A stretch of DNA of 64,000 nt from DASRDB01 sp035652815 (GCA_035652815.1 DASRDB010000014.1:62001-126000), one strand, 5' to 3'. Shown: positions 16,825 through 25,700, numbered from the stretch's first letter. The notes: a model not told the origin generated them from the sequence alone. Numbers and translations are program-made.

Positions 16825-17084
16825 AGATTGCCCAATATAGCATCCAGCAGCGCCTGCTCGCCAGCCGAGGGGTTCGGCTCCGCGAATTTCTGGCGCGCCT
16901 GCAACAACCTCGCCATCAATTGTAGATGGCGGGTCGCGGCAAGCTCACGCTCGGCAGGCTTCATCTCATCTGGAACAATCGGCTGCAACAGCATTTTGAC
17001 ACGCTCCTCAAGCAGTTGCAGCCACGTGCTGATGCGCTCCACAGCGTCCTGCTGGCACTCCTGCTCTGTTATTGGTTTCTGCAT
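16812..17084 (-). CDS. Small helical protein, last gene of portal block
   Basis: A 90-residue, strongly helical, Glu/Gln/Leu-rich protein with no recognised family. A clear AAGGAGCG ribosome-binding site precedes the ATG. It lies downstream of the portal group on the same strand, separated by a MITE, so it may be part of that transcription unit. Its size and helicity would suit a small head or packaging accessory protein, but this is only positional. Confidence 0.55.
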   Translation of the reverse strand: MQKPITEQECQQDAVERISTWLQLLEERVKMLLQPIVPDEMKPAERELAATRHLQLMARLLQARQKFAEPNPSAGEQALLDAILGNLEAE

Positions 17085-17119
17085 AATGAATGTTCGCTCC
17101 TTAAATTAGCCTGGGATGC

Positions 17120-17320
17120 AGGACGCGATCATGATTTTTCATAATCAAAATCGGCAATGGTTGCTCTTCTGGCAACCACCTTTGACCTGTCATCCTGAGC
17201 GCAGCGAAGGATCTGCGGTCTCGACGCGCGCATCGCCGGGGAACAAAGATCCTTCGCTGCGCTCAGGATGACATGATACACATTACCAGCTTTGCTCATA
17301 CAAATTCATCATCGCGTCCT
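17120..17320. mobile_element. MITE copy 5, in the portal block
   Basis: A 201-bp element with outer ends AGGACGCGAT and ATCGCGTCCT and the core repeat at 17188-17273. It separates two minus-strand genes of the portal group. Confidence 0.8.
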
Positions 17321-17335
17321 AATTTCTATTGGGTT

Positions 17336-17719
17336 TTAGCGCATGCGGCGCAGTAAGACGCGCACATGACTGCCGCCGGGAACAATGCCCACCGGCAGCG
17401 CTTCAATGATCTCATATCTGGGGGCCGCCGCGACCGCAGAGGCAGTTGGCGTCGTCGTATCAGCCACATAGACCGCGCCCGTGAAGCTGGTTCCCAGGGG
17501 CGCGATCATCAACATATCGGCGGCGCGCTGCGGTGATTGACCGCTCGCATCATAAATCTGCGGATCAAGAATCTCCTCCGGGCGCATAATGACCGTCAGC
17601 GCCGAGTAGCTATACACGCCGCTCGACAGGTAGACCACCACCACGGTGCGCTGGCGACCGGCAAAAGTTTTGGCAACTACGTTGAGAATGTGCTGCGTTT
17701 TACGCGCGTCCAGGGGCAT
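17336..17719 (-). CDS. Putative phage head-completion/adaptor protein
   Basis: A 127-residue protein with many short beta segments (TVVVVYLSSGVYSYSALTVIM) and a basic C-terminus (VRVLLRRMR). It has the length and composition of small head-closure or head-tail adaptor proteins. AAGGAG precedes the ATG, and the gene lies 23 bases downstream of the small gene that follows the portal. Function is inferred from position only. Confidence 0.55.
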   Translation of the reverse strand: MPLDARKTQHILNVVAKTFAGRQRTVVVVYLSSGVYSYSALTVIMRPEEILDPQIYDASGQSPQRAADMLMIAPLGTSFTGAVYVADTTTPTASAVAAAPRYEIIEALPVGIVPGGSHVRVLLRRMR

Positions 17720-17742
17720 AGGGCAACTCCTTGAGAAAAGGT

Positions 17743-17973
17743 CTAGAACGGCTGCTCCTCAATGCCAGGGGGCAGGTTCAGGCGATGATGAGCAGGATGA
17801 TGTGGTTTTGGCGCGTGTGGAGAATGCTTGCGCGCCAGGGCATGCCCGCGATGGCGAGCATGGGTATGAGAGGAAGAGAGAACTACAGGCGTCGAAGTGA
17901 ATAGCGTCAAGTTTGCGCTCCAGTTATGCGCAGTAGCCAATCGGGCCTGCTGGTTTCGGGCTATATAGCTCAT
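17743..17973 (-). CDS. Small His-rich protein coupled to the portal gene
   Basis: A 76-residue product with a histidine-rich, basic second half (HTHARHRGHALARKHSPHAP). Its ATG overlaps the portal gene's TGA stop (ATGA), indicating translational coupling, which is the main evidence that it is real. No family recognised. Confidence 0.5.
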   Translation of the reverse strand: MSYIARNQQARLATAHNWSANLTLFTSTPVVLSSSHTHARHRGHALARKHSPHAPKPHHPAHHRLNLPPGIEEQPF

Positions 17974-19391
17974 GAGGCTGGCTCCTTGTGAATACGCGCC
18001 CGTTCCGCGTTGATATCGACTTCCTCGCCCGCGAACTGGAACAGCATTCGCATGGCCGTTTCATCGCTGACCCAGCCCTGCGCCTTCGCGGCAGAGAGCG
18101 CGGAGACCAGCAATTGCGTGGCATAAGCGAGCGTCTGGTGATCCGCCACGTCGATTTCTGGAAACACAATATCATAGCCGGTATCGATTTCCTTGCCCAG
18201 GTGGCCCACTCGCTGCGCCTCTCGCAAGACTCGATCAAGGATGGTTCGCAGCATAGCCCGCATCACATGCTGGCGTCTCTGGAATTTCAACAGCGTCGGC
18301 AGGCCCATTTCAACGGCGGTGGCCCGGTTGCCGTTGTTACCATCACTTAGATAGTGTTCGGGAAGCTGAGCGCCAACTGCTATCATCAACTTCAAGGCCC
18401 TGCCATCCTCGGCAGCCTCGTTCGCATTGATCTCCGGCTTCACGGCGGTCCATTGCTCGGCCTCGTTATGAATAATCACCGTTCCAGGCTCAGGCGGATA
18501 GCTATACTCGGCCTTCTTGCGCTCAATCGTCTTCCTGTCCGCACCCGTCAGTTGCACATCCCACAAAAAGGCCCCTTTGTACTTGTTGATACGCACGCGG
18601 TCGGTCAACCAGTCCTTGTAGCGCCGCAGCCAGGGTAGCAGGGTAGCGAGATCACTCTTGCCGCGCTTGGCATTCGAGACCTTGTTGATGGTAAATTGCA
18701 CCACCTCTTTCCCCGCCTGAAACCATTCACCCTCCAGATTGTGCTGCTCCTGCGGAGAAACCGGTGTAGGGTCGCCCGGCATACTGCCACTCGGACCAAT
18801 CGGCCTGCGATGGAAACGTAATGGGGTCTCAATATCGTCAGGATCAGTCTCAATCTGGTCGATAATCGATGGGTCGATCTGGCGAATCTTGACCCGTCCA
18901 TCGTAAGGGCTTACAAAAAAGCGAATGAACTGCTCGCCATATAACGAAAGCTCGGTGCAGAGCGCATAGACGCGCGTATCCATGTGGTTGTCAGGATCAT
19001 TCCAGAAATCTTCCAGCACGCGCTGCACCTCCGGCTGCTGCGCCGCTACCACCACACCCTTTCCCAACACAAAACTGGTGGTGATCTCAATAATCGCAAA
19101 GGCCAGCGGGTTCGCGTTATACGCCTCGTAACACGAGTTATGCAATTCCAGATACGTACTGGGAATGACATCCTTCTGGTACCAGTTGTCGGAGAGACGA
19201 CGCCAGTAATAGTCCTCTTCGCTCCCGGTCGCAAGCCGACCCCAATACCAATCTTCCTGGGTCGGCGAAGAGGCGCTATAGGTTGGATTAATCTGCTCTT
19301 GAATGAGCGTTTTGGTCTGTTCTTGAAGAAGTGTCGTGGCTTCTTGCTCCACAATCGGAAAAAGCCAGCGCAAAAAAGCTGGAAGCGGCAT
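17970..19391 (-). CDS. Phage portal protein
   Basis: A 473-residue protein matching portal proteins in length and features: YEAYNANPLAFAIIEITTSFVLGKG near the N-terminus, VYALCTELSLYGEQFIRFF, KIRQIDPSIIDQIE, a helical stem region, and GAQLPEHYLSDGNNGNRATA in the C-terminal third. Portals form the dodecameric DNA channel at one capsid vertex. The ATG at 19391 is preceded by AAGGAG and lies 82 bases after a strong promoter. No terminase gene, the usual upstream neighbour, is present. The gene faces the capsid block from 8 kb away. Confidence 0.85.
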   Translation of the reverse strand: MPLPAFLRWLFPIVEQEATTLLQEQTKTLIQEQINPTYSASSPTQEDWYWGRLATGSEEDYYWRRLSDNWYQKDVIPSTYLELHNSCYEAYNANPLAFAIIEITTSFVLGKGVVVAAQQPEVQRVLEDFWNDPDNHMDTRVYALCTELSLYGEQFIRFFVSPYDGRVKIRQIDPSIIDQIETDPDDIETPLRFHRRPIGPSGSMPGDPTPVSPQEQHNLEGEWFQAGKEVVQFTINKVSNAKRGKSDLATLLPWLRRYKDWLTDRVRINKYKGAFLWDVQLTGADRKTIERKKAEYSYPPEPGTVIIHNEAEQWTAVKPEINANEAAEDGRALKLMIAVGAQLPEHYLSDGNNGNRATAVEMGLPTLLKFQRRQHVMRAMLRTILDRVLREAQRVGHLGKEIDTGYDIVFPEIDVADHQTLAYATQLLVSALSAAKAQGWVSDETAMRMLFQFAGEEVDINAERARIHKEPAS

Positions 19392-19480
19392 GCGAGGAAA
19401 CTCCTTAGAGGACACACTAACGAGGCACAAAACGAGGCAATTCTCGTCGAGGAAGCGACCACCATATGCGGTCTTATTCA

Positions 19481-19509
19481 AGTATACTTATAAGCAAGCG
19501 AGCTGTCAA
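19481..19509 (-). promoter_or_regulatory. Sigma-70 promoter of the portal block
   Basis: Read on the minus strand: TTGACA (19509-19504), a 17-base spacer and TATACT (19486-19481), a near-consensus promoter about 90 bases before the portal ATG. The spacer contains GCTTGCTTATAAG, related to the complement of the sequence just downstream of the capsid-block promoter. Confidence 0.82.
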
Positions 19510-19567
19510 GGGCTTGAAGTAAGAAAAGTTCGTACCATATTTGTACAGAGGCGTCCAGAAGCGGCAA

Positions 19568-19703
19568 CCGGAAGCCACCCGTTGATACAAGACACGAAAG
19601 CCACCCGTTGAGTAGGGCGACCGGAAGCCACCCGTTGATACAAGACACGAAAGCCACCCGCAAGGGGCTGGCTCTACAAGCGGTCGCATATTGTAGAGCC
19701 ATC
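19568..19703. repeat. Direct and inverted repeats of the GAAAGCCACCCG family
   Basis: A 40-base unit beginning CCGGAAGCCACCCGTTGATA occurs twice in tandem (19568-19607 and 19621-19660). The end of the second copy also starts a hairpin (CAAGGGGCTGGCTCTACA ... TGTAGAGCCATCCCCTT). The same hairpin family appears at 57896-57970. It lies immediately downstream of the two XRE genes and may stop their transcription. Confidence 0.75.
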
Positions 19704-19708
19704 CCCTT

Positions 19709-19915
19709 CTAGTCGTCTACAGGAGTGTAAAGATCGCTGACTTTGACTTGCAGCACTCTTGCAATTTTCTCAAGTGTCACTACCTGTACGTCTCGTACTT
19801 CATCTGTCCATAAAGCGTTGACAGTAGCATAATTTAAATCGGCCAACCGCGATATTTTTGTGCGAGTAAACCCCTTCTGTGTCGCTATTTCTCTGATGTG
19901 AAGTCGCAATCTCAT
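19709..19915 (-). CDS. Small XRE/Cro-type DNA-binding protein
   Basis: A 68-residue single-domain helix-turn-helix protein. Helices 2-3 read FTRTKISRLADLNYATVNAL and the end has the typical VVTLEKIARVLQVKVSDLY. This is the size of phage Cro/CI-like repressors. It lies 21 bases downstream of a second, related XRE gene with the same orientation. The ribosome-binding site is weak. A likely role is control of the neighbouring phage-derived promoters. Confidence 0.88.
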   Translation of the reverse strand: MRLRLHIREIATQKGFTRTKISRLADLNYATVNALWTDEVRDVQVVTLEKIARVLQVKVSDLYTPVDD

Positions 19916-19936
19916 AAGAATATCAGACCTAGAACC

Positions 19937-20197
19937 TTACTTCTCCTGTTCTGGTTTTTCAGGAACATCCTCTATCAAATCACTTACTCCCACGTTTAGT
20001 ACTTCCGCAATGCGTTCCAGAGTATCGAGACGAACGCGGTAACGAGGGTTGTTCCATATGCGGCGCACTGTGATAAGCGGCACATCCGCGCGTCTAGAAA
20101 GCGTAGATATATTGTAGCCTTGTGCCTGTGCTATTTCCTTCACTCTTAACCGATACATAGGTGGCCTGTTTAGCTTATTTAAGCGCGATTTTATCAT
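19937..20197 (-). CDS. XRE/Cro-type DNA-binding protein
   Basis: An 86-residue helix-turn-helix protein (YNISTLSRRADVPLITVRRI; LDTLERIAEVLNVGVSDLI) with an acidic tail. The ATG at 20197 has AAGGGGG six bases upstream; an internal ATG at 20158 is possible. Directly upstream is a cluster of perfect palindromes that look like its own operator. Together with the next gene it forms a two-regulator module typical of lysogeny control. Confidence 0.88.
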   Translation of the reverse strand: MIKSRLNKLNRPPMYRLRVKEIAQAQGYNISTLSRRADVPLITVRRIWNNPRYRVRLDTLERIAEVLNVGVSDLIEDVPEKPEQEK

Positions 20198-20210
20198 GCT
20201 TGCCCCCTTG

Positions 20211-20254
20211 ACGAATATCTCTCATATTCGTTATATCAAATTTGATATATCAAA
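20211..20254. promoter_or_regulatory. Operator-like palindromes upstream of the XRE pair
   Basis: Three overlapping or adjacent palindromes: ACGAATAT-CTCTC-ATATTCGT (20211-20231), ATATCAAATTTGATAT (20233-20248) and TTTGATATATCAAA (20241-20254). They start 13 bases upstream of the XRE ATG, the expected place for autorepression. Confidence 0.65.
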
Positions 20255-20399
20255 TTCTATCACACAAGAACGAACCAGACATGTGTTAGCGCCCGCCATT
20301 GTACATGCTTCGGTGGCTTACAGTAGTGTTTACGAAATACTTTTCTTTTATTGCAGGCAATCAAATAACAGTACCGACAAAAACAGAAGGAGAAACAGG

Positions 20400-20650
20400 A
20401 TGGCGGAGACAAAAATACAACTCGAGGGATCAGATCTGTCTTTGATAAACTCTTCAATATTTTTGAGTCGATACGCAGCATGTTTCATGCATGGGATAAA
20501 ACATGCCATATACGCTTTCTTGAAGAGATGTGTCGCCTCAAGGAAATAGAAAAGGAGCTAGCTGAACCTGGATATAGTGATGAGGAAGTAGATCATTTTA
20601 TAAAGATCGTCTACGAGAGCGTGTTTCCGCTTCCTGAGCGAATGCAGTAG
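20400..20650 (+). pseudogene. Small charged protein, apparently frameshifted
   Basis: An ATG at 20400 with AAGGAG eight bases upstream begins a frame (MAETKIQLEG) that soon becomes non-protein-like. A second frame from about 20440 to the TAG at 20648-20650 reads like a real helical, acidic protein (DKLFNIFESIRSMFHAWDK, LKEIEKELAEPGYSDEEVDH). That frame has no good start of its own. The simplest reading is one small gene of about 80 residues broken by a single-base change. No family recognised. It diverges from the XRE pair, like a second lysogeny-module transcript. Confidence 0.45.
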
Positions 20651-20656
20651 TCTCTT

Positions 20657-20728
20657 TTTTCAAGTCCTCACGACTTCCCCAGGCATTTTTGCCTGCTGTG
20701 CATTTAATATAGCTTGAGAGGCGAGAAA
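20657..20728. CRISPR. Orphan degenerate CRISPR repeat with leader fragment
   Basis: Positions 20657-20693 match the 37-base repeat of the main array at 30 of 37 positions, including CCTCACG and TTCCCCAGGC. The next 30 bases (TGCTGTGCATTTAATATAGC...) match the main array's leader start (TGCTGTGCTTCTAATATAGC...) with few differences. Order and orientation are as at the leader end of the main array, 2.05 kb from its trailer end. It retains the -10-like element but not the -35. Confidence 0.8.
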
Positions 20729-20765
20729 AGGCAGAGGAGATTTAGCAACAATGTTTAGATAAGGA

Positions 20766-21336
20766 TTACAAGGCTTCTTCCTGCATCCAACGCTCTAACC
20801 AGGCTTCCAATGAATCGGCCAGAACCCATATTGCCCAATGGGTGGGGTGACGAGCGGGACCAATATGAAACACCCACCCCCGTTGAGTGTGCAAACCAAT
20901 TTCGATTCCACATCCCCAATTACAAATGGGCAACAATTTCTCAGGCCAGCGACGCGCTGAGAACTCCAGTACGTAATGGGGGGTTCTGTTCCCAGCGGTT
21001 CCAGACCGTGTTGGAAAATGGGAAGAGAGTACTGCCCGAAAAGGGATACATATCAGTGATGGTTCCATGAACAGGTAGCCCTCCTACCACACCACGCAGT
21101 CCATAGCCCGGTCCAAAGCCTCCATTAGCAAGTTCAATGTACAAGGCGCGCAATGTAGCGGGAAGTGCAAAGCCAAGTTCCTTTTCTGCTGCCGCCAGTT
21201 GCTGTGGGGTCGCTGGCAAGCAAGCAAACCCCTCCCGTCGCGGGTCATCTGCGGCAACCCGCCTGCTCTCTTCCATCTGCGGACCATACCAGCCACGCTC
21301 CCGGCAGGTCTCACGAATACGCTCAATAAGGTTCAT
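20766..21336 (-). pseudogene. SMI1/KNR4 (SUKH) family immunity protein, frameshifted
   Basis: The N-terminal part from the ATG at 21336 shows SUKH features: LPATPQQLAAAEKELGFALP, LYIELANGGFGPGYGLRGVVGG. After WEQNP the frame ends soon, but the next frame continues as HYVLEFSARRWPEKLLPICNWGCG and on to a stop at 20766, a typical SUKH ending. The shift falls in a run of six C (six G on the plus strand, 20978-20983); five would restore one frame of about 190 residues. It may be a true mutation, a slippery phase-variable site, or a sequencing error. SUKH proteins commonly neutralise neighbouring toxins, and a deaminase-like toxin lies directly upstream. Confidence 0.75.
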
Positions 21337-21379
21337 CGTTTCTCCTGATACGCCTCGTCTCCGGATGCCCAATAGTTGT

Positions 21380-21408
21380 ATTGTAGTGAACTCTTGTTCC
21401 AAAGTCAA
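21380..21408 (-). promoter_or_regulatory. Promoter of the SUKH immunity gene
   Basis: On the minus strand TTGACT (21408-21403), a 17-base spacer and TACAAT (21385-21380) lie 44 bases before the SUKH ATG. The gene therefore has its own promoter and need not depend on readthrough from the toxin gene. Confidence 0.65.
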
Positions 21409-21509
21409 GCAAGCTATCCAACTCAAAGGCGCGTTTCTGGAGTGGCTTGTTCAGCATGAAAGTGCCAGCATGGTTGCCCATTTCCTCAATCAGGAACCAA
21501 TCGTAGAGA

Positions 21510-22172
21510 CTATGGTGTAGGCGTCCATACCGGGGTAGGCTGTTCCACAAAGGGGATATCTACAGTCTGAATGTCCCCAACATCATTCACAGGAGGCTGT
21601 GGACGTTTTCTGGGATCCCTGGCAAGAGGATAAAACTCCTGTGCCAGCTCCCATATCGTGAGAAAAACGTTGGCACTCCCCGCCTGACAACGTTGCTGGT
21701 CCTGCCAATTGCGCATCTGCCTTTGACATACTGGGCAAACATGGTACTGACTGAAAATGATGATGTCCACCCGGCTCGCTTTCGCCAAAATTCCATTGCG
21801 CCTGAGCTGTGCCAGCATCGGCAGGATGTAATTCTCATGCGTGAGACGTTCACTATGGAATGCGTTTATATCGTCTGGTGGGCCATCCCGCCCCTCATAC
21901 ATAGGCGATGGATAGACACTGGGAGCCGAGCCGTCGGAATATTCAAGTATAATGGCCCCATTTCCAAAATTGTGGTCGGTCGTCCGGTGGTTTTTACGCC
22001 ATTGATAGGCCTCTTTGGCCAGATCAAGCGCATAGGGACTGGTATCAAAAGAAGTTCCTCCTGACCCAGATGGGCGTAACAAAGAGACCAGACCGATCAC
22101 GAGCATAAGCAGAGTCAACCCTATTGCCAAACAGCCAGATAAGCTAACTCTTCGCCTTGTAGCGCTTTGCAT
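21510..22172 (-). CDS. Membrane-anchored deaminase-like toxin
   Basis: A 220-residue protein. Residues 12-33 form one membrane helix after a basic N-terminus, so the rest is likely outside or periplasm-like. The body shows the layout of the nucleic-acid/nucleotide deaminase fold: a beta hairpin (NFGNGAIILEYSDGS), a helix with the His-Ser-Glu active-site motif (FHSERLTHENYILPML), a strand and the zinc-binding Cys-x-x-Cys (VDIIIFSQYHVCPVCQRQ). The ending is proline-rich. Deaminase toxins of this kind are often paired with SUKH immunity proteins, as here. It lacks the large delivery domains of polymorphic toxins. The substrate cannot be predicted. Confidence 0.65.
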   Translation of the reverse strand: MQSATRRRVSLSGCLAIGLTLLMLVIGLVSLLRPSGSGGTSFDTSPYALDLAKEAYQWRKNHRTTDHNFGNGAIILEYSDGSAPSVYPSPMYEGRDGPPDDINAFHSERLTHENYILPMLAQLRRNGILAKASRVDIIIFSQYHVCPVCQRQMRNWQDQQRCQAGSANVFLTIWELAQEFYPLARDPRKRPQPPVNDVGDIQTVDIPFVEQPTPVWTPTP

Positions 22173-22402
22173 AGTTTTTGTGCTTCTGTTTTCTCAGAAC
22201 TCGTCAAATAGTAGCAGATCAAGTTTTTCAAGCGGGGGACAAAACGAGAACAGGTTGCTCACCCATCTCACCTGTCTAAACTCCAGTATAGTGCCATAAA
22301 CCTATCTATTCAGATTTTTTCACGATACAGTATTTTTGGGGGATTTGAAGTAAAATGCATCCAAAATAACGTCTTCTTTCTCTGTCTCAGTCGGTTCCCG
22401 GG
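22173..22402. other. Intergenic region upstream of the toxin gene
   Basis: About 230 bases, AT-rich in the middle. I see no gene, strong hairpin or convincing promoter. Confidence 0.4.
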
Positions 22403-22597
22403 CTATGTGTTCTGCTTTAGCGGACCTTTTTTCACACATTCACCTACTCCCTTAGTGCCTACAGGAGAGGAACTGGCTCGCTATTGCACTACTGTACTGA
22501 TCCTGGCGTGCAGCAGTTAAGGTCGCTGCTGATCATTCTGGCGGGCAACGAGCAGCAGAAGCGCAAGTATTTATCGAAGCTGGCAAGCGAGGAATGG
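22403..22597 (+). pseudogene. Acyl-CoA dehydrogenase fragment with its upstream region
   Basis: The sequence matches the region before and inside the acyl-CoA dehydrogenase gene at 35333. Positions 22403-22466 correspond to its promoter and leader (CTTTAGC, GACCTTTTTTCACA, ATTCACCTAC, AGGAG). Then, skipping the first 74 codons, 22467-22597 correspond to the stretch from GAGGAACT to GGGGAATGG. An internal stop and small deletions rule out function. It is a decayed partial copy, next to the trailer end of the CRISPR array. Confidence 0.85.
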
Positions 22598-22745
22598 CCA
22601 CTCCACGACGCCTCCTAGTACTGATCAGGCCCGGTTTTTCAGTACAACCAACCATAGTGCCAGGCGAAGCTCTGGCAACCAGGAGGAAGGAAAACAGGCA
22701 TTAACAAGGAGTGCAATGAAGAGGCCCATTCCACTGCCAGATTAC

Positions 22746-25700
22746 TTCCGGCCCTTTCACGGATTCCCCAGGCCATTTAGCCCAGCCTTCACCCTCAATG
22801 ACCAGAAAAGGAGCCAGCCAGTTTCAATTCCTCACGGATTCCCCAGGCCATTTAGCCGCTGGAATCTGACAAACAGGCGCTGCGCCGCCTGGCAGTTTCA
22901 ATTCCTCACGGATTCCCCAGGCCATTTAGCCGCCGATATCATCCAGGGGATCTATCCCTTCAGCAGTGTTTCAATTCCTCACGGATTCCCCAGGCCATTT
23001 AGCCCGCAGATTGAACGGCTTGAGCGTGCCTACGTGTTCCAGAGTTTCAATTCCTCACGGATTCCCCAGGCCATTTAGCCGCCTCCCATTTCCGCCGCAC
23101 TCTTCCCTGCGCATTTGGTTTCAATTCCTCACGGATTCCCCAGGCCATTTAGCCTGATAGCCCCCGAGCGATAAAGCCCGGAACCACCGGGTTTCAATTC
23201 CTCACGGATTCCCCAGGCCATTTAGCCGAAATTCACCGTTTCACGTGTTGCGCGTACTATCACTGTTTCAATTCCTCACGGATTCCCCAGGCCATTTAGC
23301 CGATCTGCAGATCGAATACCCCCGGCTCGCAGAGATTTTGTTTCAATTCCTCACGGATTCCCCAGGCCATTTAGCCGAGGGTGGGGGATACTCATTGGAT
23401 GAATACAGATAAGTTTCAATTCCTCACGGATTCCCCAGGCCATTTAGCCAGACACACTGACCCGGCAAAAAAGGTTGACCCGGAAGTGTTTCAATTCCTC
23501 ACGGATTCCCCAGGCCATTTAGCCTCTCAGCTTGGCTTGAGATTGATTATTCCGCTGGTGGAGTTTCAATTCCTCACGGATTCCCCAGGCCATTTAGCCT
23601 GGAAACACGTGGTGCTTTGGCGCGTTCAAAGACGGCGGTTTCAATTCCTCACGGATTCCCCAGGCCATTTAGCCTCTAACGGGCACGCCTGTCCAGGCCA
23701 GCGATATCGTGGTTTCAATTCCTCACGGATTCCCCAGGCCATTTAGCCGAGCAGTATGCGTACTGGTGGCTGCCGGAAAAGGACGTTTCAATTCCTCACG
23801 GATTCCCCAGGCCATTTAGCCTGTTGATTTGCGGCTGCATCGAGACCGTGAAACTCGCGGTTTCAATTCCTCACGGATTCCCCAGGCCATTTAGCCGGCC
23901 GCAAACCGATGGCAGTGGCAATCTGAATTATCAGGTTTCAATTCCTCACGGATTCCCCAGGCCATTTAGCCAATGGCGACTAATCTAACCCGATTTGAGG
24001 TGGTACTTCGTTTCAATTCCTCACGGATTCCCCAGGCCATTTAGCCGATACAGACCATGGACCGCATAAGTCTTGGCTTTCCCGTTTCAATTCCTCACGG
24101 ATTCCCCAGGCCATTTAGCCCGATAAGTATTTTTTGTGTGACCCAAATGGGCTGTAGTTTCAATTCCTCACGGATTCCCCAGGCCATTTAGCCACCGCCT
24201 TGAGCAAGGCCTTTTGCAGGGGGAAGAAGTTTCAATTCCTCACGGATTCCCCAGGCCATTTAGCCAACTGTACACTGATGGGAACCAAATCAGTACCGAT
24301 GGAAGTTTCAATTCCTCACGGATTCCCCAGGCCATTTAGCCAGAAAAAATCCGAGTTCCTGTAGTACACGCGCCTGCTCGTTTCAATTCCTCACGGATTC
24401 CCCAGGCCATTTAGCCTGTGTTCAAAAGATTGGGACGAGCGAAGATAGAAGTTTCAATTCCTCACGGATTCCCCAGGCCATTTAGCCGCGGCAGGCACAA
24501 ATCGCAGGTTTCCAGCTGGCAGCAGTTTCAATTCCTCACGGATTCCCCAGGCCATTTAGCCGTTCGCGCCGCCTGATTGACGCGCTGTGTTACGGTCCAG
24601 TTTCAATTCCTCACGGATTCCCCAGGCCATTTAGCCATTATTTTACTACTCTTTTTCTTGGGGGGATTATGATAGTTTCAATTCCTCACGGATTCCCCAG
24701 GCCATTTAGCCATCCAGCCGCCTGCACGCTCGACACAGTAGTATCAGGGTTTCAATTCCTCACGGATTCCCCAGGCCATTTAGCCAGGTCCATTCTATGT
24801 ATATCGTACATCGACCTGTCTGTTTCAATTCCTCACGGATTCCCCAGGCCATTTAGCCTAAAAGAAATTCGCAGCCAAAACTAGAAAACCCAGGTTTCAA
24901 TTCCTCACGGATTCCCCAGGCCATTTAGCCACAAAGACGTTACATTTATCCTGAGCAATAACTTATGGTTTCAATTCCTCACGGATTCCCCAGGCCATTT
25001 AGCCGTGAAGCTTTGCCAAGGTATCAGAAAGTTTCAAAAAAGTTTCAATTCCTCACGGATTCCCCAGGCCATTTAGCCCTGGATTGTAGCATCCTGTTGC
25101 TCCTTTGATTTCAAGTTTCAATTCCTCACGGATTCCCCAGGCCATTTAGCCATGCGCAAGATTGCGCGTGGGCTGGCTGGCTGGTATCGTTTCAATTCCT
25201 CACGGATTCCCCAGGCCATTTAGCCATTGAGCAGCCCCTGAGAAATCAAGCCGATGTTGCTTGTTTCAATTCCTCACGGATTCCCCAGGCCATTTAGCCC
25301 AGGCGAAGACGCCTGTAACGGCAATAGTCGCGCCGTTTCAATTCCTCACGGATTCCCCAGGCCATTTAGCCCGGTACTCCTGCCGACGCCGCCTACGCTC
25401 GCGAGCGTTTCAATTCCTCACGGATTCCCCAGGCCATTTAGCCGAGGATGCTTCGTAGCATCTCTCACATAGACCACTGTTTCAATTCCTCACGGATTCC
25501 CCAGGCCATTTAGCCGATATCCCCGCCGTGTGGCCCGATTCCCCTTCGATTGTTTCAATTCCTCACGGATTCCCCAGGCCATTTAGCCTCAAACCGCACG
25601 GACTCCACCAGCGCCTGCGGCACCGGGTTTCAATTCCTCACGGATTCCCCAGGCCATTTAGCCGGAGCCGAACTGCTCCAAGAGCAGGCGATAGGCGGCC

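Noticed and set aside
20657..20728. Calling the orphan repeat a CreTA-type RNA antitoxin
   Set aside because: No effector complex or creT-like small toxin gene is recognisable beside it, so only a relic is claimed.
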